DNA of 64,000 nucleotides from an uncultured Bacteroides sp. (GTDB taxonomy: Bacteria > Bacteroidota > Bacteroidia > Bacteroidales > Bacteroidaceae). The notes beneath the pieces were generated by a model. It was not told the origin of the DNA. It did not search any database and saw only the letters and a program-made list of their open reading frames with translations. A program made the position numbers and the translations under genes. Shown one piece after another: positions 45,192 to 53,979 of this stretch. Position 1 is the first letter of the stretch, and each line of letters starts with the position of its first letter. Location of the stretch: positions 1-64,000 of the forward strand of contig NZ_URFY01000023.1 in NCBI RefSeq assembly GCF_900547205.1. The letters run 5' to 3'.

Positions 45192-46700
45192 CTACAGTTT
45201 CACTTTCTTACTTACTGATTTCGACTCATTATGAAGACGATCTAACGCTGTCACTACATAACGGTATTTTGTCTTTCCCGTTTCATACGGAAGTTTGTAG
45301 AAAGGATTGCGCGTGATACCAACAATATGCGAAGGATCATCAAGGTCTACCTTTTCTTTATTACCAAAACGATAAACAACATATTGAACGGCTTTATCCA
45401 TCTCAGTCTTAGCCTTCGGAGCAGTCCAGAACAATACATAACCATCTTCTGTCCACACTTTTTTCATCTTGCGCACTTTATCCGGTGCTTTATTGTCCAT
45501 AAAGTCGAATACAGGAATCAACGCCGGATATTTATGATATTCCGTCACCAAAGCATCACGATATCTTCCTTCATTCTCCACAACCGCTGCTGCATACCAC
45601 TGGCAACTGCCTCCAATTGTCTGATAAGCGCGCTGCAAGGCCATCTTCTGGGGAAGCTGATTGATGGAAGGATTCTGTGGATCGGCGTGCTGAACCGTAT
45701 TCATCACCGATTGCCCGATAAACAAAGGACGATTCTCGGAATGGGTAGCCCACCATTTTACCAACGTTTCATAATCGGCAGCCTTATGACCGATTTCCCA
45801 ATAAATCTGGGGAATATTATAATCTATCCATCCTTCACGAGCCCACAGCAACACGTCGGCATACAAATCATCATAATTCTGCAAACCATTCGTATTACTT
45901 CCTAAAGGGTCGCTCTTCTGATTCCGATAAATACCGAACGGACTGATACCGAACTTCACCCACGGCTTGATGCCGCGAATCGTTTCATGCAATTTCTTTA
46001 TCAGAACGTTAACATTGCTACGACGCCAATCTGCCTTATTCGTGAAGCCACCACCGTAACGGGCAAAACTAGCATCGTCCGGAAAATCAACTCCTTTGAT
46101 AGGATAAGGATAAAAGTAATCGTCCATATGGATAGCGTCGACGTCATAACGGGATACAATGTCCGTCACAATCTTACAAATATAATCGCGACTTTCGGGA
46201 AGTGCCGGGTCGAAATAGATCTGATCGCCATAAGTAACAAACCATTCCGGATGCTCATGATATACGTGTGTAGGTGCCAATTGATTCTTCAGCGAAGTTT
46301 TCACCCGATATGGATTAATCCAAGCATGAAACTCCATATTCCGCTTCTGGCATTCTTCTATCATAAACTGCATCGGGTCCCACACGGGAGTAGGCATTTG
46401 CCCCTGCGTTCCTGTCAGAAAACGGCTCCACGGTTCGTGCACGGAAGCATAGAGCGCATCTGCTTCGGGACGTACCTGAAAGATGATTGCATTGATGCCC
46501 GCTCCCTGAAGGGAGTTTAGTTGACTAATCAACATCTGTTTCAACCTCTCGGCAGGAATGCCTCGAAACTGACCGTTGACTGCTTGAATCCATGCCGCAC
46601 GAAATTCACGTTTAGGGTATTTATTGCCTGACGGCACCTGTGCCCTCACTCCCACAGTCAGAAGAAGAGCCAAAAGTAAAAGATAGTTTTTCAGATTCAT
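45192..46700 (-). CDS. Exported glycosyl hydrolase-like protein (GHL10/DUF187)
   Basis: A 502-residue protein from the start at 46700, which gives a clean signal peptide (MNLKNYLLLLALLLTVGVRAQ). A TIM-barrel of the family-10-like GHL10 type follows: REFRAAWIQAVNGQFRG, INAIIFQVRPEADALYASVHEPWSRFLTG, DAIHMDDYFYPYP and VKFGISPFGIYRN. A C-terminal fibronectin-like domain holds VQYVVYRFGNKEK. The family is thought to cleave glycosidic bonds in cell-wall or related polymers; the substrate is unproven. It lies 65 bp after the histidine kinase gene on the same strand. A paralogue lies at 53980. Confidence 0.88.
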   Translation of the reverse strand: MNLKNYLLLLALLLTVGVRAQVPSGNKYPKREFRAAWIQAVNGQFRGIPAERLKQMLISQLNSLQGAGINAIIFQVRPEADALYASVHEPWSRFLTGTQGQMPTPVWDPMQFMIEECQKRNMEFHAWINPYRVKTSLKNQLAPTHVYHEHPEWFVTYGDQIYFDPALPESRDYICKIVTDIVSRYDVDAIHMDDYFYPYPIKGVDFPDDASFARYGGGFTNKADWRRSNVNVLIKKLHETIRGIKPWVKFGISPFGIYRNQKSDPLGSNTNGLQNYDDLYADVLLWAREGWIDYNIPQIYWEIGHKAADYETLVKWWATHSENRPLFIGQSVMNTVQHADPQNPSINQLPQKMALQRAYQTIGGSCQWYAAAVVENEGRYRDALVTEYHKYPALIPVFDFMDNKAPDKVRKMKKVWTEDGYVLFWTAPKAKTEMDKAVQYVVYRFGNKEKVDLDDPSHIVGITRNPFYKLPYETGKTKYRYVVTALDRLHNESKSVSKKVKL

Positions 46701-46765
46701 AATGTTCTTTGGTCCAAATAGTAATGTGGTGCAAAGATAATATAAGCAGATACTAACTCCAACTA

Positions 46766-48700
46766 TTATTGAGGCCATTCCACCACAAATCTTGCTCCAC
46801 CGGTGTAGTTAGCGTCCAGATAGACCTTGCCATCGACCAATTCCATAATCTGGCGTATGATAGGCAATCCCAATCCTGTACCCGGACTAAAGGTATCAGC
46901 CTTTACAAAGCGCTCGAAAATTGAATCACGGTAGTTTTCATCAACTCCCAAACCGGAATCCTCAATGATAAAACGCACCATATGTTTTTGCTTGTCTTCG
47001 AGATAGCTCAAGCGGATAAAACCAGACTCCGTGAATTTATTAGCATTGTTTAATAAACCAAGAAGTACCCGTTTGATCCACGGCTCTACTGTGTTCATAA
47101 TTATGGGTGCAGAAGCAGGATTATACTGCAACTCGATCCCATCCTTTAGTTTCTGCCGTGTCACATTCAGACATTCCCGACAGCAGAAATCCACGTCTAC
47201 CTGCTTTTTCGGCATATTATCTGTCTGCGAGTCCATATCGGCTATATCAATCACGTTATTAACCAAGTCGAGCAGATAAGCGTTACTAGCTTCCATCTGT
47301 TGAGCATATTCTTCCATTTCCTCCTGCGATAATCCGCCCGCAGCCATCAACGAAGAAAAACCAATGATTGAATTTAAAGGAGTACGAATTTCATGCGTAA
47401 TATGCTGGATAAAAGAACTCTTCATATGACTGGCTCTGACAACAGCTTTATTGGCCGCATCAAGTTTTCGATTCATCGACAAGGTACGCAGATAATAGAT
47501 AGTGATGACAACCAGCAGGATGAGAATCAAGCTCCCGATAATGGCAGAAGTGATAAATAGATTGCGGTTGACTTCCGCCCGCAATTCCAGCTTATCCCGC
47601 TCCAACTTATCTACATCAAATTGAACCGTGTATTTACTCAACTGTTCATCCTGTTCTGCCGAACGAACAGAATCATTGACAAGCGCATAAGCCTTATAAG
47701 CCGCACAGGCTTCCGCAAACCGATTCATTTGTTCCAAGAATTGTGCTCTCAATAAATGGTTTGACGGATAACAACTACCTACCGAATGGTGATAATCCAT
47801 CAAAGAATCGAGATATTTCAATGCCATTTGATTATCATCCAATGTTCGAGCACAAAGTATTTTATATCCGAACCATCCTTCTTTTGGAAAAAGACTCATG
47901 TTCTCTTTATAGAACCCATCGGCCTGAGCGATAAAGGGTTCAGCCGCTTCATTACCTTTCAGAGCCAGCATAGCAATGACTTGAAACTGATAATAACGCA
48001 TGGTAAGTTCCTCTCGGACAGGTATGGCTTTACACTTCATTGTTTCAATCAACCCTGCCATACGATTCAGATATTCCATTGCAGAGTTATATTCACCCCG
48101 TGCCAAATAAGTCTGTATGATATTTAATGATACGACGTAAGCATCGGTATAGAACTCGGCATCTTCAAAGTGTTGCAGCGCAGACGTATAGTACTCTAGA
48201 CAGAGTTTGACATTGTTGCTGAACACTCGGTGGTTGTATCCAATACACATTTCACTACAGGCAAGTCCAAAAAGACTTTTGGCAGCATCGGCATCTTTTT
48301 GGAGAAGTTCGGTTTCGCGGATGGATTCATCCTGCATACCTTGTTCGGTAAGCAACTGAATGTATTGTCGCCACTGAGTATATCGACTGTTTACCCGGTC
48401 ATGCTTTTTACACCAGTCCATAAATTGATAAGTGGCAATCTTTAGACTATCCGTATTCCTCAATCGATAGTAATGAGTAGTTATCTGATTGTATGCATCT
48501 TCTATCTTAGCCGTGTCCGCTTGTAGCTCAGCCAATCGCATATATTCCTGATAGAAAGGCAAGAAGTCTTTTTGCCCTACTTTATTTTTCATACTGTCGG
48601 CAAGTGCTTCTATCCGGTTTTCTTTGTGTGTGCTACAGAAGGCTAAATTAGATACAAAACACAGTATGAATAATCCTATAATTATCCGTATGTTTGTCAC
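46766..48700 (-). CDS. TPR-containing sensor histidine kinase
   Basis: A 644-residue protein with a signal peptide (to about 22) and a periplasmic region of tetratricopeptide-like helices (about 25-370). A membrane span (about 378-400, FITSAIIGSLILILLVVITIYYL) leads to HisKA with the HITHEIRTPLNSIIGFSSLM box near 435 and an HATPase domain (DSGLGVDENYRD, GTGLGLPIIRQIMELVDGKV). There is no receiver domain and no response regulator beside it, so it must signal to a partner elsewhere. The GHL10 hydrolase follows on the same strand. Confidence 0.9.
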   Translation of the reverse strand: MTNIRIIIGLFILCFVSNLAFCSTHKENRIEALADSMKNKVGQKDFLPFYQEYMRLAELQADTAKIEDAYNQITTHYYRLRNTDSLKIATYQFMDWCKKHDRVNSRYTQWRQYIQLLTEQGMQDESIRETELLQKDADAAKSLFGLACSEMCIGYNHRVFSNNVKLCLEYYTSALQHFEDAEFYTDAYVVSLNIIQTYLARGEYNSAMEYLNRMAGLIETMKCKAIPVREELTMRYYQFQVIAMLALKGNEAAEPFIAQADGFYKENMSLFPKEGWFGYKILCARTLDDNQMALKYLDSLMDYHHSVGSCYPSNHLLRAQFLEQMNRFAEACAAYKAYALVNDSVRSAEQDEQLSKYTVQFDVDKLERDKLELRAEVNRNLFITSAIIGSLILILLVVITIYYLRTLSMNRKLDAANKAVVRASHMKSSFIQHITHEIRTPLNSIIGFSSLMAAGGLSQEEMEEYAQQMEASNAYLLDLVNNVIDIADMDSQTDNMPKKQVDVDFCCRECLNVTRQKLKDGIELQYNPASAPIIMNTVEPWIKRVLLGLLNNANKFTESGFIRLSYLEDKQKHMVRFIIEDSGLGVDENYRDSIFERFVKADTFSPGTGLGLPIIRQIMELVDGKVYLDANYTGGARFVVEWPQ

Positions 48701-48846
48701 GATTCAAATTGCTTTTTATTATTTCAAAACATTTGTTATAAAATTCGGTCTAAGATACAGCAATTAAACCGAACCAATTTATCTTTATTATCAATTATAA
48801 CAAATCTTAACCCAGTCAAAAGTATTTCTCCTATCGATAAAATAGC

Positions 48847-48854
48847 TAACTTTG
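48847..48854 (+). promoter_or_regulatory. -7 box of the uvrA promoter
   Basis: TAACTTTG (48847-48854), 28 bases before the ATG at 48883; an approximate -33 TTTC lies 18 bases upstream. No obvious SOS box was recognised. Confidence 0.6.
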
Positions 48855-48882
48855 CCAACTATCAAAAATCAAGGAGTATTTT

Positions 48883-51654
48883 ATGTCTGAAAACAACAAT
48901 ATCTCAATCAAAGGCGCAAGAGTAAATAACCTAAAAAACATCGATGTAGATATTCCACGCAACAAACTTGTTGTTATCACCGGTTTGTCGGGTTCAGGAA
49001 AATCATCACTCGCTTTTGATACTCTCTATGCAGAGGGACAACGCCGTTACGTAGAAAGTTTAAGTAGCTATGCACGTCAGTTTCTAGGGCGAATGAGTAA
49101 ACCTGAATGTGACTTTATCAAGGGAATTCCTCCCGCAATTGCCATCGAACAGAAAGTAAACAGCCGCAATCCCCGCTCTACCGTGGGCACATCGACTGAA
49201 ATCTATGAATATCTGCGCCTGTTATATTCACGCGTAGGGAAAACCTTCAGTCCCATTAGTGAACAGGAAGTGAAGAAACACTCGACGGAAGATATCGTCA
49301 ACTGTATGCTTTCATATCCGGAAGGAACCAGATACACCGTACTGACCCCTATCCGCTTACGCGAAGACCGTACGCTTGAACAGCAACTAGAAATTGACAT
49401 GAAACAGGGATTCAACCGCATCGAAGTGAACGGTGAGATGAAACGCATCGATGAATATGCGCCTGCGGAAGGTGACGAAGTGTATTTATTGGTAGACCGC
49501 ATGGCTGTGGCTAATAGCAAAGATGCTATCAGCCGACTGACCGATTCGGCCGAAACAGCAATGTACGAGGGAGATGGAACCTGTATGCTACGTTTCTACC
49601 TGTCGGACGGAACAACGAAACTTTATTCGTTCAGCACGAAGTTTGAGGCAGACGGCATTGTCTTCGAAGAGCCCAACGACCAGATGTTTTCCTTCAACTC
49701 TCCTGTCGGAGCTTGTCCCGTGTGCGAAGGTTTCGGAAAAGTGATTGGTATCGACGAACATTTGGTAGTACCCAACCGTTCCTTGTCCGTTTATGAAGGA
49801 GCAATCGTTTGCTGGCGCGGTGAGAAGATGGGGGAATGGAAAGAAGAACTGATTCATAATGCAGAGAAATTCAACTTTCCGATATTCACTCCTTATTTTG
49901 AGCTGACGGACGAACAGCGACGGGTACTTTGGGAAGGCAATCAATACTTTCACGGCATCAATGAGTTTTTCAAAATGCTGGAAGAGAACCAATACAAGAT
50001 TCAATATCGTGTTATGCTTGCCCGTTATCGGGGAAAGACACTTTGCCCGAAATGCCACGGCACACGTCTGAAACCGGAAGCAGGATATGTGCGGGTGGGC
50101 GGAAAGAGCATTTCCGAATTGGTAGACTTACCTATCTCGGAATTAAAACTATTCTTCGACAATCTCGAATTAAACGAGCATGATACCAACGTTGCCCGCC
50201 GGATTCTACTCGAAATTAATAGTCGCATCCGCTTTTTGATTGATGTGGGATTAGGTTATCTGACTCTGAACCGTCTCAGCAATTCTTTGTCCGGTGGAGA
50301 AAGTCAGCGCATCAATCTGGCCACATCACTGGGAAGCAGTCTTGTAGGTAGTCTTTACATTCTTGACGAACCGAGTATCGGATTACATAGCCGCGATACC
50401 GACCGGCTGATTAATGTGCTTCGCCAACTGCAACAACTAGGCAATACGGTGGTTGTGGTGGAACATGATGAAGAAATCATCCGTGCGGCAGATTATATTA
50501 TAGATATTGGTCCTAATGCCGGACGATTGGGTGGCGAGGTCGTTTACGAAGGCGATATGAAAGACTTGAAAAAAGGAAGCAACAGTTATACGGTACGCTA
50601 CCTGCTGGGAGAAGAAGTGATTCCCGTCCCCGAACATCGCCGCCCGTGGAACAATTATATTGAACTAAAAGGTGCACGCGAGAATAACCTGAAAGGTGTA
50701 GACGTTCGCATCCCACTCAACGTAATGACCGTTGTTACAGGTGTTTCCGGCTCAGGGAAGAGTACATTGGTTCGTGATATATTCTTCCGGGCATTGAAAC
50801 GCGAGCTTGATGAATGCAGCGACCGACCGGGCGAGTTTTCTTCTATCGAAGGTAGTCTGCGCGACTTGCGGAATGTAGAGTTTGTAGACCAGAATCCGAT
50901 TGGAAAGTCTTCTCGTTCCAATCCGGTGACTTACATCAAGGCTTATGACGAAATACGTAAGCTCTGGTCGGAACAACCTTTGGCAAAACAAATGGGATAC
51001 ACTGCGGGATTTTTCAGTTTCAACAGTGAAGGTGGACGCTGCGAAGAGTGTAAAGGCGATGGAACTATTACTGTAGAAATGCAGTTCATGGCAGACTTAG
51101 TATTAGAGTGCGAATCCTGCCACGGAAAACGTTTCAAATCGGATACGCTTGAAGTGAAATTTCATGATAAGAGCATCTATGATGTCTTGCAGATGACCGT
51201 GAATCAGGCAATTGAGTTCTTCAATGAGCACGGGCAGAAGAAAATTGTGAAGAAGTTGCTTCCTCTGCAAGATGTCGGTTTAGGATATATCAAGTTAGGA
51301 CAGTCCTCTTCCACCCTTTCGGGCGGTGAGAACCAACGCGTGAAACTGGCTTTCTATCTGAGCCAAGAGAAAGCAGACCCGACCATGTTTATCTTTGACG
51401 AACCGACAACAGGATTACACTTCCACGATATACGTAAACTGCTAGATGCATTCGACGCTCTGATACGCAGAGGACATAGCATCGTCATCATCGAGCATAA
51501 TATAGATGTTATCAAATGTGCCGATTACGTGATAGACCTCGGACCGGAAGGTGGAGATAGAGGAGGATATATCGTTGCTACAGGTACCCCGGAAGAGGTA
51601 GCTGCTTGCGGAGCAAGCTATACGGGACAGTTCCTGAAAGAGAAACTTGAATAA
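48883..51654 (+). CDS. uvrA: Excinuclease ABC subunit A
   Basis: A 923-residue ABC ATPase that finds bulky DNA lesions with UvrB. It has two ATP sites (Walker A GLSGSGKSSLAF near residue 32 and GVSGSGKSTL near 625) and two signature motifs (SGGESQRINLA and SGGENQRVKLA). Zinc modules include CPVCEGFGKV and CEECKGDGTITVE with CESCHGKRF. The length is normal, slightly shorter than the 940 of E. coli. It is monocistronic. Confidence 0.96.
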   Translation: MSENNNISIKGARVNNLKNIDVDIPRNKLVVITGLSGSGKSSLAFDTLYAEGQRRYVESLSSYARQFLGRMSKPECDFIKGIPPAIAIEQKVNSRNPRSTVGTSTEIYEYLRLLYSRVGKTFSPISEQEVKKHSTEDIVNCMLSYPEGTRYTVLTPIRLREDRTLEQQLEIDMKQGFNRIEVNGEMKRIDEYAPAEGDEVYLLVDRMAVANSKDAISRLTDSAETAMYEGDGTCMLRFYLSDGTTKLYSFSTKFEADGIVFEEPNDQMFSFNSPVGACPVCEGFGKVIGIDEHLVVPNRSLSVYEGAIVCWRGEKMGEWKEELIHNAEKFNFPIFTPYFELTDEQRRVLWEGNQYFHGINEFFKMLEENQYKIQYRVMLARYRGKTLCPKCHGTRLKPEAGYVRVGGKSISELVDLPISELKLFFDNLELNEHDTNVARRILLEINSRIRFLIDVGLGYLTLNRLSNSLSGGESQRINLATSLGSSLVGSLYILDEPSIGLHSRDTDRLINVLRQLQQLGNTVVVVEHDEEIIRAADYIIDIGPNAGRLGGEVVYEGDMKDLKKGSNSYTVRYLLGEEVIPVPEHRRPWNNYIELKGARENNLKGVDVRIPLNVMTVVTGVSGSGKSTLVRDIFFRALKRELDECSDRPGEFSSIEGSLRDLRNVEFVDQNPIGKSSRSNPVTYIKAYDEIRKLWSEQPLAKQMGYTAGFFSFNSEGGRCEECKGDGTITVEMQFMADLVLECESCHGKRFKSDTLEVKFHDKSIYDVLQMTVNQAIEFFNEHGQKKIVKKLLPLQDVGLGYIKLGQSSSTLSGGENQRVKLAFYLSQEKADPTMFIFDEPTTGLHFHDIRKLLDAFDALIRRGHSIVIIEHNIDVIKCADYVIDLGPEGGDRGGYIVATGTPEEVAACGASYTGQFLKEKLE

Positions 51655-51661
51655 ATTGAGA

Positions 51662-51720
51662 GTTGAGAGTTGAAAATTACTATGTAGTAAATACTGCGTA
51701 GCCAACTTTCAACTCTCAAC
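51662..51720. terminator. Hairpin between uvrA and the barrel gene
   Basis: GTTGAGAGTTGAAAATT (51662-51678) pairs with AACTTTCAACTCTCAAC (51704-51720) with one mismatch. It starts a few bases after the uvrA stop and serves both convergent genes. An extra TTGAGAGT copy precedes the first arm. Confidence 0.65.
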
Positions 51721-51723
51721 TTA

Positions 51724-52209
51724 TTAAAGGTAGAATCCGAATCCTATTTTAACGCCAAAGCGAGACATATCGCCGTCATTGAAACGCCATTTATAATAGA
51801 CGGCAGGTTCAACGGTCACTGTGCGGGAGAGGAAGTAAGCATATCCGGCTTCGATACCCAGTCCCCAATCTGTTTGATGATGACCGCCGCTCCAACGGAA
51901 GCGGTTCCAGTCGAGTCCGCCACCCAGATAAACACCCGTCTTATTGAAATAGAAGCGTAAACCCGTGCCTATTGTATATTCGTCTACGGGTTTTGACCAG
52001 TCGGCGCCTGCATTGACCATCAAGGCGATGCCGTCAGCAAAAAAAGCTCCGGCTTGTGCACCCAAACCAAACTTTGCTTTATCATTCTTACTGTACGAAA
52101 AATCCAATCCGGTGAAGGACGGATTAATAATCGTAGTTCCTTTCTCAAATTGTGCCTGTGCAGCGAGTGAAACTGCCAATAGGCAAAGACCCAAAGCTAA
52201 TTTCTTCAT
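51724..52209 (-). CDS. Small outer-membrane beta-barrel protein
   Basis: A 161-residue protein with a signal peptide (MKKLALGLCLLAVSLAAQAQ) and about eight amphipathic strands ending in the C-terminal aromatic GFGFYL. It fits an eight-stranded porin-like barrel of the OmpW/OmpX size. The function is unknown. It starts 3 bp after the small membrane gene and appears to be the last gene of the cstA operon. Confidence 0.78.
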   Translation of the reverse strand: MKKLALGLCLLAVSLAAQAQFEKGTTIINPSFTGLDFSYSKNDKAKFGLGAQAGAFFADGIALMVNAGADWSKPVDEYTIGTGLRFYFNKTGVYLGGGLDWNRFRWSGGHHQTDWGLGIEAGYAYFLSRTVTVEPAVYYKWRFNDGDMSRFGVKIGFGFYL

Positions 52210-52212
52210 AAT

Positions 52213-52443
52213 TTATCTTTTTAAGTGATTAGATTGTTCATCTTTCTTGCGGCGCTCGCGCATCTGTTCCTTTTTGCGGAGCACCAGCCAGAGGAGGACA
52301 ACGATAACATAGGAAACTGCCACCGTGACTATTTTCTCAGTCAAGCTGACTTCCGTATTTCGGGGTAACAGATAAGCCGCCGTAACGGATACATAAATAA
52401 GGAATGCGAGTGCAACTCCTGTCGATTTCTTTATTTTCTTCAT
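52213..52443 (-). CDS. Small membrane protein of the cstA operon
   Basis: A 76-residue protein with two hydrophobic segments (about 9-25 and 38-56) and a charged tail RKKEQMRERRKKDEQ. The ATG at 52443 overlaps the cstA stop (ATGA); a longer reading frame through cstA is not credible. It may be a companion of CstA, or a short accessory protein; no family is recognised. Confidence 0.7.
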   Translation of the reverse strand: MKKIKKSTGVALAFLIYVSVTAAYLLPRNTEVSLTEKIVTVAVSYVIVVLLWLVLRKKEQMRERRKKDEQSNHLKR

Positions 52444-53870
52444 TCTGATAGTTTTCTTGTTTTTTGTTTGCCCAACCAGATATAAAACCAGACAGAGCCG
52501 ATTACTACACATGCTATCCCGACCACATAGGAAACGGTATGCGAAAGTCCTAACCCTTCGGGAGCAATGCAGATATAAGTAGCACAAACGCAGGTCATAA
52601 ATAAGGCGGGAATCAATGTGATAATATATGGTTTGCGGGAAACTGCCAGATAAACGGTTATTGCCCACAGGGTAAATACAGCCAAGGTCTGATTGGCCCA
52701 CGCGAAGTAACGCCATATCATATTAAAGCCGTCAGCATCGCGTAAGCTATACAACAGCAATCCGATAGCTACCAAAAACATCGGTATACAAATATACAGA
52801 CGGCGGCGCATACTCTTTTGTTCCATTCCCAGAAAGTCCGCCACAATGAGACGGGCAGAACGGAAAGCCGTATCTCCCGAAGTAATCGGAGCAGCAATCA
52901 CGCCCAATATAGCCAGTATGCCTCCAACTGTTCCCAACCATTCTTTGGTGATAGAATCTACGATAACAGAAGCGTTGCTCTCTCCCATCCCATTTTCATG
53001 GAAGAAGTAAGTAGCGGCAGCAGCCCAGATAAGGGCAACGATGCCTTCGGTTATCATCGCTCCGTAGAACACAGGGCGTCCATGGCGTTCTGAAGTCATA
53101 CAGCGAGCCATCAATGGGCTTTGAGTAGCATGGAAACCGGAGATAGCGCCACAGGCAATACTCACAAACATGATCGGGAATATAGGAAGTTCACTCGCTT
53201 GCGGATTTGTATTTTGCAGTCCGTCCCACAATTCGGGCAGGGCAGGATGATTGACATAGAGCATCACCAGTATGCCGACTGCCATGAACAGCAGGGCGAC
53301 AGCAAACAACGGATAGATTTTACCGATAATCTTATCGACCGGAAGCAGCGTAGCCAGTATATAATAGGCAAAGACAACGATAATCCAGAACGTAGCGTCG
53401 AGACTCTCAGGAGTAAGCTTAGCCAATAGCCCGGCAGGTCCTGCCACAAATACGGAACCGACCAGTATCATCAGCAGCACCGTGAAACCTCGCATCACCT
53501 GCTTGGTAGTCAGCCCCAGATAGCGGCCTATGATTTCCGGCAGACTCTCGCCGCCATGACGCAACGACAGCATTCCAGCAAAATAATCATGAACGGCACC
53601 AGCAAAAATACTTCCCAGTACAATCCATAAATAAGACGAAACGCCAAACTTAGCTCCCATGATAGCTCCGAATATCGGACCTAAGCCAGCAATATTTAGA
53701 AATTGAATCATGAAGATTTTCCAAGTGGGCAGGGGAATATAATCCACTCCATCTGCTTTGGTAAGAGCCGGTGTCCGACGGTCATCGGGACCAAAGACGC
53801 GTTCCAACAGTCGCCCATATGAAAAATAGCCTGCTATCAGCACCAGCAAGCACAAGGTAAATGTAATCAT
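52440..53870 (-). CDS. cstA: CstA-family carbon starvation/peptide or pyruvate transporter
   Basis: A 476-residue inner-membrane protein with many spans. The N-terminal region has the family motif FLNIAGLGPIFGAIMGAKFGVSSYLWIVLG and HDYFAGMLSLRHGGESLPEIIGRYLG. E. coli CstA has 701 residues; this short form is common in Bacteroidota. Known members take up pyruvate or peptides under carbon limitation. The promoter -7 box TACATTTG lies at 53901-53894. It leads an operon with the small membrane and barrel genes. Confidence 0.93.
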   Translation of the reverse strand: MITFTLCLLVLIAGYFSYGRLLERVFGPDDRRTPALTKADGVDYIPLPTWKIFMIQFLNIAGLGPIFGAIMGAKFGVSSYLWIVLGSIFAGAVHDYFAGMLSLRHGGESLPEIIGRYLGLTTKQVMRGFTVLLMILVGSVFVAGPAGLLAKLTPESLDATFWIIVVFAYYILATLLPVDKIIGKIYPLFAVALLFMAVGILVMLYVNHPALPELWDGLQNTNPQASELPIFPIMFVSIACGAISGFHATQSPLMARCMTSERHGRPVFYGAMITEGIVALIWAAAATYFFHENGMGESNASVIVDSITKEWLGTVGGILAILGVIAAPITSGDTAFRSARLIVADFLGMEQKSMRRRLYICIPMFLVAIGLLLYSLRDADGFNMIWRYFAWANQTLAVFTLWAITVYLAVSRKPYIITLIPALFMTCVCATYICIAPEGLGLSHTVSYVVGIACVVIGSVWFYIWLGKQKTRKLSE

Positions 53871-53893
53871 GGTATGTCGCTTTTTAATTCACG

Positions 53894-53901
53894 CAAATGT
53901 A
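53894..53901 (-). promoter_or_regulatory. -7 box of the cstA promoter
   Basis: On the minus strand the sequence reads TACATTTG, an exact TAnnTTTG match, 24 bases before the cstA start. Confidence 0.55.
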
Positions 53902-53943
53902 ACATAATCTCACGAAACAGCCCAATATTAACGACATTTTCAC

Positions 53944-53951
53944 TAACTTTG
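53944..53951 (+). promoter_or_regulatory. -7 box of the second GHL10 gene
   Basis: TAACTTTG, 28 bases before the ATG at 53980. Confidence 0.55.
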
Positions 53952-53979
53952 CAGGGAATTAAAACAAAAAACAAAGAAT

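Noticed and set aside
45987..46520. 177-codon plus-strand frame opposite the first GHL10 gene
   Set aside because: The minus strand encodes a complete hydrolase with signal peptide; the plus frame has no domain.
52444..52716. Upstream extension of the 76-residue membrane protein into cstA
   Set aside because: The extended part lies inside cstA in another frame; the ATGA overlap gives a natural start at 52443.
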